A stretch of 64,000 nucleotides of DNA from an uncultured beta proteobacterium (GTDB lineage: Bacteria > Pseudomonadota > Gammaproteobacteria > Burkholderiales > Burkholderiaceae). Each line of letters begins with the position of its first letter. The first letter of the stretch is position 1. The DNA is taken from NCBI GenBank assembly GCA_903867305.1, contig CAIPQU010000045.1, positions 1 through 64,000 on the forward strand, read 5' to 3'. Made by a program: the position numbers and the translations under genes. The notes below the pieces were generated by a model. The model saw nothing but the letters and a program-made list of their open reading frames with translations. It made no database searches and was not told the origin of the DNA. Shown here piece by piece: positions 9,357 to 18,620 of the stretch.

Positions 9357-11576
9357 AGTTTGATATTTAGTCAGCTGATCTTTAACGGGTAAGTCACGAA
9401 TAGTCTTACCCGTTGCAGCCGCAATAGCATTGATCACAGCTGGAGCTACCGCTGCAATAATAGGTTCGCCAATACCACCCCACTTGCCACCACTGTTTTG
9501 GATATAAGTCTCTACTTTAGGCATTTCTGCTAAACGTAATACTCGATAGTTATCAAAATTAGTTTGTTTAATGCGCCCATTTTCAACAGTACATTCACCC
9601 CATAAGGCAGCACTTAATCCATACACAATTGAACCTTGGACTTGTGTATCAATTTGACCAGGATTAACTGCATAACCACAATCTAAAGCGAGCGCCACAC
9701 GGTGTACTTTTACCTCACCATTCGGTTTGATGGATAACTCTACAATCGCAGCACTATAGGTGTCATAACTCATGAACTGAGCAATTCCACGATAGATGCC
9801 CTTCTTTAAAGGTTTACCCCATCCCCCTTTTTCAGCAACCAAATTCAAGATCGCGAGTTGTTTCGGTATCTTGGTATATTGGCGCCTAAATTCAAGTGGA
9901 TCAATCTTTGCTACGCGAGCAACTTCATCAACAAAAGCTTCAATGTAAAAAGAGTTTTGTGGAACATTCACTCCCCGCCAGGTACCTACTGGAACATGGG
10001 TATTTCGCATCGCATACTCAATGAGTAAATTAGGTACTCCATAGCAAAGTTGTTGATCACTATTGGGATCTCCAAACCATCCTTGAACTTGTGAATTATC
10101 TTTAAATCCCGTCAAATCTAGCGTAGGGTTTCGCCAAGCATATATTGACTGACCAGATAGACGAACATGCATCGCAGTCATTCGATTATTTTCATCCAAA
10201 CTTGCCGTGAGCTTACACATCGAGATTGGGCGATACTGCCCATGAGTCATGTCTTCTTCACGTGTCCATATCATTTTAATGGGAATGCCTGGCATTTGTT
10301 TAGCGATGTTAACGGCATTTACAACGTAGTCAGAAACTCGTGCCCTACGACCAAAACCGCCTCCAGGATCTAAACGATTAAGGACGCATTTCTCAATCGG
10401 CAATCCTAAGGTTTTCGATATCGCTAACTGCCCCCCCTCCGGATCTTGAGTCCCCACCCAAACTTCTGCACGCTCAGAAGTGACAAGCGCTGTACAGTTG
10501 ATCGGTTCCATCGTTGCATGCGCTAAAAATGGCGTACTGTAGGTGGCCTCAATGGTTTTCTTCCCCTGATTGAGGACGTTGAGTGTATCGCCCTCATTTC
10601 TGAAGGTATATAACCCTGATTTGGCTGTGAGGCCAGTCTTTAAATAAGCGTTTATCGTACCACTCGATTTCAAGCGTAACTCTGCATCATCCCAAGTGGC
10701 TTTGACTTTTTCAGAGGCCACTTTGGCATGCCACCACGTATCTGCAACAACCGCATAACCATCTTGTGCAACTTTGAGCACCCTTTTAACACCGGGCATA
10801 TTAATCGCTTGACTATCATCCAAACTTTTTAGCTGGGCACCAAAAACTGGACTACCAATATAAATGGCATTGAGCATGCCAGGTAATTGAATATCAATGC
10901 CATATTTTTTACTACCATCTAACTTATCTAGAGTATCTAAACGTTTAACCGATTGTCCAATTAATGTCCATTGCTGAGGATCTTTTAATATCAAGGTCTT
11001 TGGATCTGGAGGTGTCAATTTTCCTGCAGCATTAGCAACCGCACCATAGCTGATCGATCGATTCGATGGCCGATGGGTAATGATGCTATTTTTGGCGGTC
11101 AGCTCAGAAACAGGAACTTTCCACTCATTAGCAGCCGCTTGCAATAACATCGCTTTAGCTGAAGCCCCACCGCGACGCACGAGATCTTGTGAGAAGCGAA
11201 TGCCAAAACTACCTACTGTGAGCATTTGACCCCAAACATTTTGACGTGCTAAATTATCATTTGAACTCACGCGCTCTGCTGTGACCTTTGCCCAGTCTCC
11301 ATCTAGCTCTTCCGTAACTAGTTGTGCTAACCCAGTTAAAGTCCCTTGCCCCATCTCTACACGTGCGGTACGAATAATAATCGAATCATCTGGTTGAACA
11401 ACTACCCAAGCATTAACTTCCGGTGTGGCATTACTCGAAGATGTGGCATTTGCAATGAGTGGCAACTCAAAACCCAACACCAAGCCGGCACCTACCGAAG
11501 CAGTGTTGACTAAAAATTTCCTTCGACTTAAACGCTCGACTGTATTTTTATAAGAAGGGGAAGTATTCATCGTCAT
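9354..11576 (-). CDS. Molybdopterin-binding subunit of an isoquinoline 1-oxidoreductase-type hydroxylase
   Basis: This is a large subunit of the xanthine dehydrogenase family, IorB-like. It would hydroxylate an aldehyde or N-heterocycle at a molybdopterin-cytosine-dinucleotide centre, with water as oxygen donor. At 740 aa it has the usual IorB length. The N-terminus carries a twin-arginine signal (SRRKFLV), so the complex is probably exported folded to the periplasm. The motifs DPGGGFGRRARV, GTWRGVNVPQNSFY and the C-terminal GIGEP, holding the catalytic Glu, are all present. It follows the Fe-S subunit gene after 5 bp. No cytochrome c subunit or XdhC/MocA-type chaperone is adjacent. The substrate is unknown and isoquinoline is only the family name. 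Confidence 0.88.
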   Translation of the reverse strand: MTMNTSPSYKNTVERLSRRKFLVNTASVGAGLVLGFELPLIANATSSSNATPEVNAWVVVQPDDSIIIRTARVEMGQGTLTGLAQLVTEELDGDWAKVTAERVSSNDNLARQNVWGQMLTVGSFGIRFSQDLVRRGGASAKAMLLQAAANEWKVPVSELTAKNSIITHRPSNRSISYGAVANAAGKLTPPDPKTLILKDPQQWTLIGQSVKRLDTLDKLDGSKKYGIDIQLPGMLNAIYIGSPVFGAQLKSLDDSQAINMPGVKRVLKVAQDGYAVVADTWWHAKVASEKVKATWDDAELRLKSSGTINAYLKTGLTAKSGLYTFRNEGDTLNVLNQGKKTIEATYSTPFLAHATMEPINCTALVTSERAEVWVGTQDPEGGQLAISKTLGLPIEKCVLNRLDPGGGFGRRARVSDYVVNAVNIAKQMPGIPIKMIWTREEDMTHGQYRPISMCKLTASLDENNRMTAMHVRLSGQSIYAWRNPTLDLTGFKDNSQVQGWFGDPNSDQQLCYGVPNLLIEYAMRNTHVPVGTWRGVNVPQNSFYIEAFVDEVARVAKIDPLEFRRQYTKIPKQLAILNLVAEKGGWGKPLKKGIYRGIAQFMSYDTYSAAIVELSIKPNGEVKVHRVALALDCGYAVNPGQIDTQVQGSIVYGLSAALWGECTVENGRIKQTNFDNYRVLRLAEMPKVETYIQNSGGKWGGIGEPIIAAVAPAVINAIAAATGKTIRDLPVKDQLTKYQT

Positions 11577-11581
11577 ATTAT

Positions 11582-12058
11582 TTATACTTTATTTTTATTA
11601 GGATTTTTGGCTAAATCAACTGCCATATGGATGGCTTCTCGGATACGTTGATAAGTTCCACAACGACAAATATTCGTCATCGAATCATCAATCTCTTGAT
11701 CCGTTGGATTTTCTTTACGTTTCAGTAAAGCACTTGCTGCCATAATCTGACCAGATTGACAATATCCACATTGAGGAACATCAACCTTAGCCCAAGCCTG
11801 CTGAACAGGATGCGATAAGTTTTGCGATAAGCCTTCAATCGTCGTAATTTTGTCTTTACTTGTAAGCATAGACAATTTATATACACAACTGCGCATGACC
11901 TCACCATTGATGTGAATAGAGCAAGATCCGCATTGAGCTACTCCACATCCAAACTTGGTTCCTGTCAGACCTAACTGCTCTCGAATAACCCATAACAATG
12001 GGGTATCAGGCTCAGCATTAACCTCATAAACCTTTCCATTAACGTGAATGGATGTCAT
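11582..12058 (-). CDS. (2Fe-2S) subunit of the isoquinoline 1-oxidoreductase-type hydroxylase
   Basis: This is the small electron-transfer subunit partnering the molybdopterin subunit immediately downstream. It has 158 aa. A plant-type ferredoxin [2Fe-2S] domain with Cys38, Cys43, Cys46 and Cys58 (CGVAQCGSC) is followed by an all-helical [2Fe-2S] domain with CGYC at 97-100 and CRC at 131-133. All eight cluster cysteines are present. It has a good Shine-Dalgarno (GAGGAG) 7 nt before the ATG. It is the first gene of a two-gene operon, with about 200 bp of intergenic DNA separating it from a divergent Bug receptor gene. It has no signal of its own and would be co-exported with the Tat-tagged large subunit. 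Confidence 0.92.
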   Translation of the reverse strand: MTSIHVNGKVYEVNAEPDTPLLWVIREQLGLTGTKFGCGVAQCGSCSIHINGEVMRSCVYKLSMLTSKDKITTIEGLSQNLSHPVQQAWAKVDVPQCGYCQSGQIMAASALLKRKENPTDQEIDDSMTNICRCGTYQRIREAIHMAVDLAKNPNKNKV

Positions 12059-12256
12059 ACCAATCTCCTCAGTTTTTAATTGTCTATTTGGATAGTAAAT
12101 TGATTAGGCGATATATCTATTGGGGTAAATACTATAAAAAAGCATTGAATCAGTGCTAGTTCAAAAAGCTCTAGGAAAGACCAATCAATTTAGAAGTAAA
12201 CTGATAATCTGATCACAGTCTAGCCCCTAAATTATTTAAAAAGTTGGAGGTATATC

Positions 12257-13234
12257 ATGAATCGACGCCTTTTTGGCCTTGCAGCGAGCGTTAGCGTATT
12301 AGGTGCATATCTCCCAAAAATAACTCATGCGGCATCTTGGCCAAATAAACCGATCCGTTGGATTGTGCCCTATGCGCCTGGAGGTTTAAGTGACACGTCA
12401 ACTCGAATCGTTGTTCAAAAATTGGTTGAAAATACCGGTTGGTCAATTGTGATTGAAAACAAACCTGGGGCAAATGCTTTGATTGGCTCCGAGTTTGTGG
12501 CCAGATCAGCTCCCGATGGTTATACCTTTCTCACAGTATTAGCAGCTCACTCAGTAAACCCAACTTTGTATGCCAACACCTTAAGCTTTGACCCTCTCAA
12601 AAGTCTAACTCCTGTCTCTTTAGTGGGTGTCACACCCCTCATGATGACGATTAGTAATGCTCTTCCCGTCAAAGATTTGAAAGAATTTATTGCTTATGCC
12701 AAAGCAAACCCCGGCAAACTTTCGTATGGCTCTTCAGGTATTGGCGCAGCTGCACATATGGCTACTGAACAATTTAAAATGAAGGCTGATATCGATATGG
12801 TGCATGTGCCTTATAAAGGGTCAGCTCTAGCCCTGCAAGATTTAATGGGGAATAATATTCAGGTATTTATCGATACTCCACCAACCGTCATGCCTCAAGT
12901 GCGCAACGGCAAAATTAAAGCTTTGGCAATCATGTCTCACCGCAGAATTTCAAGCGCCGCAGAAGTTCCAACGCTCATAGAAGCAGGTGGACCAGACCTA
13001 GATGCTTCAACATGGTCCATGTTTTTAACCACCACAGGCACTCCAAAAGATATCATTGATAAGGTTGCCTTTGAAACAAAACGAGCTATCAGCTCTGCGG
13101 ATTTGAAAGCACGTTTTGATAACTTGGGTCTTGAACCCTTTGGCAGTAATCCAGAAGAAACCAATAAATTTCTAAATAGTGAAGTAGCAAAAATGGCAGC
13201 TATTATTCAATCAAAAAATATTAAACCAGAATAA
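12257..13234 (+). CDS. Bug/TctC-family tripartite tricarboxylate transporter receptor (1)
   Basis: This is a periplasmic solute receptor of the Bug family (325 aa), which typically binds carboxylates. It has a signal peptide at residues 1-25 (ending THAA), the conserved start WPNKPIRWIVPYAPGG, KPGANALIGSEFVARSAPDGYT, and HVPYKGSALALQDLMG. A GGAGG ribosome site precedes the ATG. A second Bug gene follows after 32 bp. No TctA/TctB membrane genes are present in the window, which is common for this expanded family. Ligand unknown; proximity to the molybdenum hydroxylase or the glyoxylate genes is only suggestive. Confidence 0.92.
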   Translation: MNRRLFGLAASVSVLGAYLPKITHAASWPNKPIRWIVPYAPGGLSDTSTRIVVQKLVENTGWSIVIENKPGANALIGSEFVARSAPDGYTFLTVLAAHSVNPTLYANTLSFDPLKSLTPVSLVGVTPLMMTISNALPVKDLKEFIAYAKANPGKLSYGSSGIGAAAHMATEQFKMKADIDMVHVPYKGSALALQDLMGNNIQVFIDTPPTVMPQVRNGKIKALAIMSHRRISSAAEVPTLIEAGGPDLDASTWSMFLTTTGTPKDIIDKVAFETKRAISSADLKARFDNLGLEPFGSNPEETNKFLNSEVAKMAAIIQSKNIKPE

Positions 13235-13266
13235 TGATTTATCTATAACAAGCAAGATAGGCAAGA

Positions 13267-14226
13267 ATGAAATCACTTCTCCAATTAATTACACTTTTCA
13301 TCGCTAGTATTCCTATTTGTTATGGTCAAACATATCCGAATCGCCCAATCAATTTAGTTGTCCCCCAAGCTGCGGCTGGAACTAACGATATTGTGGCGCG
13401 TTTAATTGCTCCAGCTTTAGGAGAAATTCTCAAAACTTCCGTCATCGTGGAAAACCGCCCAGGAGCTGGGGGAAATATTGGAACTCAAAGTGTTGGAAAA
13501 GGGGCGAAGGATGGCTATACCCTTTTATTAACCATTAACAGTGCACAAGCAATTAATCCAGCGCTATATAAAAACCCAGGATTTGATCCGATGAATGATT
13601 TTGTTTTTCTATCCTATATTGGTTCGACTCCTTACGTTTTAGTTACCCCACCTAACTCCCCTCTAAAAACAATGGCGGATGTTATCGCTGCCGCAAAAAA
13701 ACGGCCAGGTGAATTATCGTATGCTTCTGCTGGTAATGGCACCATTAGTCATCTCTTGGGAGCGATGATCAACACAAGTGCTAATGTTGACATGCAACAT
13801 ATCCCTTATAAAGGAGTTTCTCCTGCGATTAATGATGTTCTGGGCGCACAAGTCCCTTTAGCATTTGCTAGTCTTCCTTCTGCACTCACCTATATTCGAT
13901 CTGGGAAATTAAATGCCATTGCCATGAGCTCTCCAAAACGTTCTCCACTAGCTCCTGAAATTCCAGCCATTGCAGAAACATATCCCGATTGTGTTGGCGA
14001 AGTATGGGTTGGATTATTCGCTCCTACAGGCATTAGTTCCGACATCATCAAGGCTTTACAAAGCGCCATGGAAAAAGTTTTATCTCAAGCAGACGTCAGG
14101 GAAAAATTAGTTGCCCAAGGCTTGGACTTAACGCCAGTTCCAACAAGTCAATTAACCACGAAATTAAAAGATGAGCTCATAAAGTGGAAAAAAATTGTGA
14201 AAGATTCCGGGGCGCATTTAGATTAA
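13267..14226 (+). CDS. Bug/TctC-family receptor (2)
   Basis: This is a second periplasmic Bug receptor (319 aa). Its signal peptide (ending CYGQ) is followed by YPNRPINLVVPQAAAGTND, the RPGAGGNIGTQSVGKGAKDGYT segment and HIPYKGVSPAINDVLG, all typical of the family. It lies 32 bp after the first receptor on the same strand, probably as one transcript. The two proteins diverge enough to suggest different ligands rather than a recent duplication. The gene ends just before a bidirectional terminator shared with the convergent aminotransferase gene. Confidence 0.92.
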   Translation: MKSLLQLITLFIASIPICYGQTYPNRPINLVVPQAAAGTNDIVARLIAPALGEILKTSVIVENRPGAGGNIGTQSVGKGAKDGYTLLLTINSAQAINPALYKNPGFDPMNDFVFLSYIGSTPYVLVTPPNSPLKTMADVIAAAKKRPGELSYASAGNGTISHLLGAMINTSANVDMQHIPYKGVSPAINDVLGAQVPLAFASLPSALTYIRSGKLNAIAMSSPKRSPLAPEIPAIAETYPDCVGEVWVGLFAPTGISSDIIKALQSAMEKVLSQADVREKLVAQGLDLTPVPTSQLTTKLKDELIKWKKIVKDSGAHLD

Positions 14227-14232
14227 TCCATC

Positions 14233-14260
14233 AAAAAAAATCCTCTTACTGGAGGATTTT
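14233..14260. terminator. Bidirectional rho-independent terminator
   Basis: A 9-bp stem (AAAATCCTC and GAGGATTTT) with a 6-nt loop is flanked by a run of eight A on the left. Read on the minus strand this gives a T-tract after the aminotransferase stop codon. Read on the plus strand the stem ends in TTTT after the Bug gene. The stop of the aminotransferase gene lies in the loop. Confidence 0.65.
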
Positions 14261-15430
14261 CTGCGCCGCTAAAACGCCACTACCTTTTAAGGTAATACCA
14301 AAAGCTTGTAAGCCCATCTCACATCCAGAAATCGCCGCCATAAGCGAAAGTTCATTACAGTCTCCAAGATGCCCAATCCTAAATACACGGCCATTGAGTC
14401 GTCCCAGTCCTGTGCCTAAAGATAAGTTATATCGCTCGAGAATGACTTTGCGTAATGCATTTGCGTCGATACCCTCGGGCAAAAGTACGCTGGTGACTAC
14501 CGGTGAATATACTGCAGGATCTTTACATAAGACTTCTAGTCCCCAAGCCTCTACAGCCGCTCGACAGGCAGCCCCTAGTTTTTGATGTCTCTGAAATACT
14601 TGCTCTAAGCCTTCTCCCATAATCATCTCAATGGCTTCACTCAAGCCATAAAGTAAATTTGTAGCAGGCGTCGTCGGAAAATATCCTGTTTTATTAGCTT
14701 CTAAAATCTCATCCCATGCCCAATACGCTTTGGGCATCTTAGAATCATGACTCGCTTCAATTGCTTTTTGAGAGATCACATTAAACCCCAAGCCAGGTGG
14801 CATCATGAGCCCCTTTTGTGAACCACTGATAGTGACATCAACTCCCCAATCATCATTTTGATAATCTGCGGAACATAATCCAGAGATAGTATCTACCATC
14901 AGCAGTGCTGGATGCTTTGCTGCATCAATGGCTTTTCTGACAGCCAACATATCTGAAGTGACTCCTGTTGAAGTCTCGTTATGTACGACACACACTGCTT
15001 TAATCTCGTGTTGCGTATCGGCCTTTAAGCGCTCCTCAATTTTCTGAGCATCAACACCATATCGCCAGCCTTCAATACCTGGCTGCCCAATGATCTCGGT
15101 GCGTAATCCCATCCGCAGAGCTAAACGATTCCAAAGAGAAGCAAAATGCCCAGATTCATACATCAAGACTAAATCACCAGTATTGAGTGTATTTACAAGA
15201 GCGGCTTCCCAAGCACCCGTTCCAGAACTTGGATAAATGATTACGGGATTTTTTGTTTTAAATAACTGCTTGATTTGGGTTAAAAGACTTAAACCAAATA
15301 CTCCAAACTCTGGTCCGCGATGATCAATCGTTTGATAACTAATTGCGCGAAGAATTCTAGAAGGAACCGGGCTGGGCCCAGGGATATGTAAGAAGTGTCT
15401 TCCTGAAGGGTGGTTGTCGAGTTTTAACAT
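14246..15430 (-). CDS. Class V aminotransferase, serine-glyoxylate / alanine-glyoxylate type
   Basis: This PLP-dependent class V aminotransferase most likely transfers an amino group from serine or alanine to glyoxylate. It has 394 aa, the usual length. The N-terminal GPSPVPSRIL motif is typical of SGAT/AGAT enzymes. SSGTGAWEAA binds PLP phosphate, VVHNETSTGV follows, MVDTISG contains the PLP-pyridine Asp, and GSQKGLMMPPG carries the Schiff-base Lys at residue 206. The enzyme is cytoplasmic. It is divergent from a FAD/Fe-S dehydrogenase of the glycolate/lactate type, consistent with glyoxylate or 2-hydroxyacid metabolism. The choice between serine, alanine and purine-linked amino donors cannot be made from sequence. 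Confidence 0.88.
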   Translation of the reverse strand: MLKLDNHPSGRHFLHIPGPSPVPSRILRAISYQTIDHRGPEFGVFGLSLLTQIKQLFKTKNPVIIYPSSGTGAWEAALVNTLNTGDLVLMYESGHFASLWNRLALRMGLRTEIIGQPGIEGWRYGVDAQKIEERLKADTQHEIKAVCVVHNETSTGVTSDMLAVRKAIDAAKHPALLMVDTISGLCSADYQNDDWGVDVTISGSQKGLMMPPGLGFNVISQKAIEASHDSKMPKAYWAWDEILEANKTGYFPTTPATNLLYGLSEAIEMIMGEGLEQVFQRHQKLGAACRAAVEAWGLEVLCKDPAVYSPVVTSVLLPEGIDANALRKVILERYNLSLGTGLGRLNGRVFRIGHLGDCNELSLMAAISGCEMGLQAFGITLKGSGVLAAQKILQ

Positions 15431-15481
15431 GGCACCTAGTCTTTTATAAATATGAGATCACTTATTCTAACTCGATTTATG

Positions 15482-15498
15482 TGGTCTGATGCCGACCA
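15482..15498. promoter_or_regulatory. Possible GntR-type operator between divergent genes
   Basis: The inverted repeat TGGTC-N7-GACCA lies in the 136-bp region between the divergent aminotransferase and FAD/Fe-S dehydrogenase genes. GntR/FadR-family regulators of 2-hydroxyacid operons often bind TGGT-n-ACCA dyads, usually with a shorter spacer. No regulator gene is adjacent, so assignment is tentative. Confidence 0.3.
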
Positions 15499-15566
15499 TT
15501 GGGTATTTACCATGAGGCCCCTAAATTAGTTTATCCTTGGTTGTTAATTGAACAAAATGCACGCCA

Positions 15567-18500
15567 ATGAACAAGCCTAGTGTGACCCACCTATTAGCTG
15601 AGCGCTTAAAAAAATCAAGCTCTTCTGACGTCTATACGGACATCGCTAGCCGAGGACGTTATGCGACTGACGCTTCGATTTATCAAACTATTCCGCATGC
15701 AGTCTGTATCCCTCGCAATGGTGATGATATCGTTGCAGCGATTCAAATCTCTCAAGAACTCGAAGTTCCTATATTACCCCGTGGCGGTGGAACGAGCCAA
15801 TGTGGCCAGACAACAGGAGCTGCGTTAGTTATCGATAACTCGAAATATTTTCGAGAACTTCTCGATGTGAATGTTGAAGAAAAAATAGCTACAGTTCAAC
15901 CCGGTATCGTACTTGATCATCTCAATGCCCATCTAAAGAAACATCAATTATGGTATCCCGTGGATGTCTCAACATCTGGGCAAGCTACGATTGGTGGTAT
16001 GGCTGGCAATAATTCATGTGGTTCGCGGTCAATTGCTTACGGCAATATGGTACATAACGTATTGTCCATTGATGCTTGGTTAGCTAGTGGGCAGCTCGCA
16101 ACCTTTGGCTTAATGGAACATGCGCAAGGTCATGCAAAACGTTTAGGTGAACTAGTTCGAGACTTAGCCCATCAATATCAACCAGAAATTGATTTGAACT
16201 GGCCTAAAGTATTACGACGTGTCGCAGGCTATAACCTAGATATTTTTCATAATCAAAATGAGCGCCCTTATACATCAGATGGTAAAGTCAATCTTGCTCA
16301 CCTTCTCGTTGGCAGCGAAGGATCTCTTGCGTATTTCAAGCAACTCCAACTCAAGCTCTCCCAACTTCCAAAACACAAAACTCTTGGTGTGATCAATTTT
16401 GTGAGTTTTAAAAAAGCCATGGATAGTGCACAACATATCGTCAAATTAGGCCCTAGCGCGGTTGAATTAGTCGATCGCACCATGCTCGACTTAGGACGCG
16501 CAAATCCTGAATTTAAATCTGTGATTGAAACAGCCCTCATTGATAAAAATGCCCCAACTCCAGCAGCCATCTTGTTAGTTGAATTTAGTGGTGAAGAACA
16601 AACGCCTCTGATTGCTCAACTAAAAGATCTCATTAACCTGATGGCGGATCTTGGATTACCCAATAGCGTTGTGGAAATGATTCACCCGCAAATTCAAAAG
16701 AATCTATGGGAAGTTCGAAAAGCAGGTCTCAATATTATGATGAGTCTTAAAGGTGATGGTAAACCTGTCAGCTTTATCGAAGATTGTGCAGTCCCGTTGG
16801 AGCATCTTGCACAATACACTTCTGAGCTTACTGACATTTTTAGCAAATATGGCACACGAGGAACCTGGTACGCCCATGCTTCAGTCGGCACTTTACACGT
16901 AAGGCCTATTTTAGATATGCGGCGTGATGGTGCCACGAAAATGCGCGCCATTGCTGAAGAAGCTTCTGCCCTCGTCAAAGAATATAAGGGTGCCTTTAGC
17001 GGTGAGCATGGCGATGGCATCTCTCGCGGTGAATGGATCCAGTGGCAATTTGGTCCTAAAATTAATCAAGCATTTGAGCAAATTAAAAATGCCTTTGATC
17101 CAAGCAATTTATTCAATCCCGGCAAGATAGTGAACCCACCCAAGATGGATGACTACCAGCTGATGCGTTTTCATCCCCGGTATACAGTGAACTCAATACA
17201 GACTCAGCTTGACTGGTCTGCCTGGGATGTGCAAAACGATCCCATCACGGAACGAGTTACAAGCCCTGGGACAGGAATGGATCCGGCGCAAGGCTTTGCT
17301 AAAGCGGTTGAAATGTGTAATAACAATGGCCACTGTCGAAAATTTGATGCTGGCACGATGTGCCCTAGTTATCGCGTTACCCGCGATGAGCAACATCTCA
17401 CCAGAGGACGTGCGAATACGCTGCGCTTAGCCCTATCGAATCAACTGGAAGGAAATTCATTAACGAGTCCCTCTGTAAAAGCAGCGATGGATCTCTGTGT
17501 TAGTTGTAAGGGCTGCAAAAAAGAATGTCCTACTGGTGTTGATATGGCAAAAATGAAAATTGAGTTTTTGAGCCATTATAAAAAAGAACATGGGCTAACG
17601 CTAAGGGATCGCCTGATTGCCTACCTCCCCCACTATGCCAACTTCATTGCAAAAACTCCCGGACTGCCAGCCCTTCTTAACTTACGTAACCGAATTCCGT
17701 TACTGGCAAAATTGACAGAGTTGGTATTCGGAATCTCTGCTAAAAGATCTCTCCCGACCTGGCAATCAAAAACCATTTGGGATTTGAAAGAATACAATCA
17801 AGGGCTCAAAGAATATCAATCGATGGCAAAACATGGACAACGAATGGTCGTTCTTTTTGCAGATACATTTAATGCCCATTTTGAACCTGACAACATCATT
17901 GCAGCCGCAAAGGTTCTAGAAAAATCTGGGTATTGGGTTTATATTCCTCGTAAATCAAAAGGCCATTATTGCTGTGGTCGTACTTTTTTAAGTAGTGGCC
18001 TGGTCGATGAAGCAAAAGTCCATGCTCGTGAACTTTTACAGTTACTCCATGAATATGCACAAGTAGAAATTCCTATCATTGGTCTTGAACCTTCTTGCAT
18101 ATTGTCATTACGTGATGAATATTTAATGATGGGCTTAAATCATCAAGCTGAGCTAGTTGCAAAACATAGTTATACCTTCGAAGAATTTATTCTCAAAGAG
18201 GCGCTTATAAAAGAATCAACGGACTCAGTTCATCAGAAAAAATTTCAATTTCAACCAACCAATCAGGAAATTCTGGTACATGGTCACTGTCATCAAAAAG
18301 CTTTTGAAGTGGTCAGTCCAATTTTAGAAGTTCTCAAGATGATTCCAGGTGCTCACCCCCAATTAATTGAAACTTCTTGTTGTGGCATGGCAGGTAGTTT
18401 TGGTTATGAAGTTGAGCATGCTGAGATTTCTCAACAAATGGCAGAACTATCTTTATTACCCACCATCAGAAATTCGCCCAATGCCATCATTGTGGCAGAT

Positions 18501-18587
18501 GGAACGAGTTGTCGTCATCAAATTGATGATGGTGCACATCGAAAAGCCCTTCACGTTGCAAAGATTTTACAAATACACTTAAAGTAG
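15567..18587 (+). CDS. Fused FAD-linked and Fe-S 2-hydroxyacid dehydrogenase (GlcD-GlcF / D-lactate type)
   Basis: This is a 1006-aa single-chain oxidoreductase that would oxidise a 2-hydroxyacid such as D-lactate, glycolate or 2-hydroxyglutarate and pass electrons to the respiratory chain. An N-terminal FAD-binding domain (about 40-260, PRGGGTSQCGQTTG) is followed by an FAD-oxidase C-terminal domain ending near SNLFNPGKIVNPP. A helical ferredoxin region has NGHCRKFDAGTMCPSYR and CVSCKGCKKECPTGVD. Two CCG-type cysteine motifs (GHYCCGRTF and ETSCCGMAGSFGY) complete the GlcF/LldE-like half. All parts expected of the Ydij/D2HGDH-like fusion class are present. The gene is followed after 33 bp by a Bug receptor that may import its substrate. 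The exact substrate is unknown. Confidence 0.88.
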   Translation: MNKPSVTHLLAERLKKSSSSDVYTDIASRGRYATDASIYQTIPHAVCIPRNGDDIVAAIQISQELEVPILPRGGGTSQCGQTTGAALVIDNSKYFRELLDVNVEEKIATVQPGIVLDHLNAHLKKHQLWYPVDVSTSGQATIGGMAGNNSCGSRSIAYGNMVHNVLSIDAWLASGQLATFGLMEHAQGHAKRLGELVRDLAHQYQPEIDLNWPKVLRRVAGYNLDIFHNQNERPYTSDGKVNLAHLLVGSEGSLAYFKQLQLKLSQLPKHKTLGVINFVSFKKAMDSAQHIVKLGPSAVELVDRTMLDLGRANPEFKSVIETALIDKNAPTPAAILLVEFSGEEQTPLIAQLKDLINLMADLGLPNSVVEMIHPQIQKNLWEVRKAGLNIMMSLKGDGKPVSFIEDCAVPLEHLAQYTSELTDIFSKYGTRGTWYAHASVGTLHVRPILDMRRDGATKMRAIAEEASALVKEYKGAFSGEHGDGISRGEWIQWQFGPKINQAFEQIKNAFDPSNLFNPGKIVNPPKMDDYQLMRFHPRYTVNSIQTQLDWSAWDVQNDPITERVTSPGTGMDPAQGFAKAVEMCNNNGHCRKFDAGTMCPSYRVTRDEQHLTRGRANTLRLALSNQLEGNSLTSPSVKAAMDLCVSCKGCKKECPTGVDMAKMKIEFLSHYKKEHGLTLRDRLIAYLPHYANFIAKTPGLPALLNLRNRIPLLAKLTELVFGISAKRSLPTWQSKTIWDLKEYNQGLKEYQSMAKHGQRMVVLFADTFNAHFEPDNIIAAAKVLEKSGYWVYIPRKSKGHYCCGRTFLSSGLVDEAKVHARELLQLLHEYAQVEIPIIGLEPSCILSLRDEYLMMGLNHQAELVAKHSYTFEEFILKEALIKESTDSVHQKKFQFQPTNQEILVHGHCHQKAFEVVSPILEVLKMIPGAHPQLIETSCCGMAGSFGYEVEHAEISQQMAELSLLPTIRNSPNAIIVADGTSCRHQIDDGAHRKALHVAKILQIHLK

Positions 18588-18620
18588 AATAATTCATAAT
18601 AAATAATAATTGGAGCCATC

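Noticed and set aside
14184-14585. 133-aa plus-strand ORF over the aminotransferase
   Set aside because: Antisense shadow of the class V aminotransferase coding sequence; Ser/Pro-rich low-information translation.
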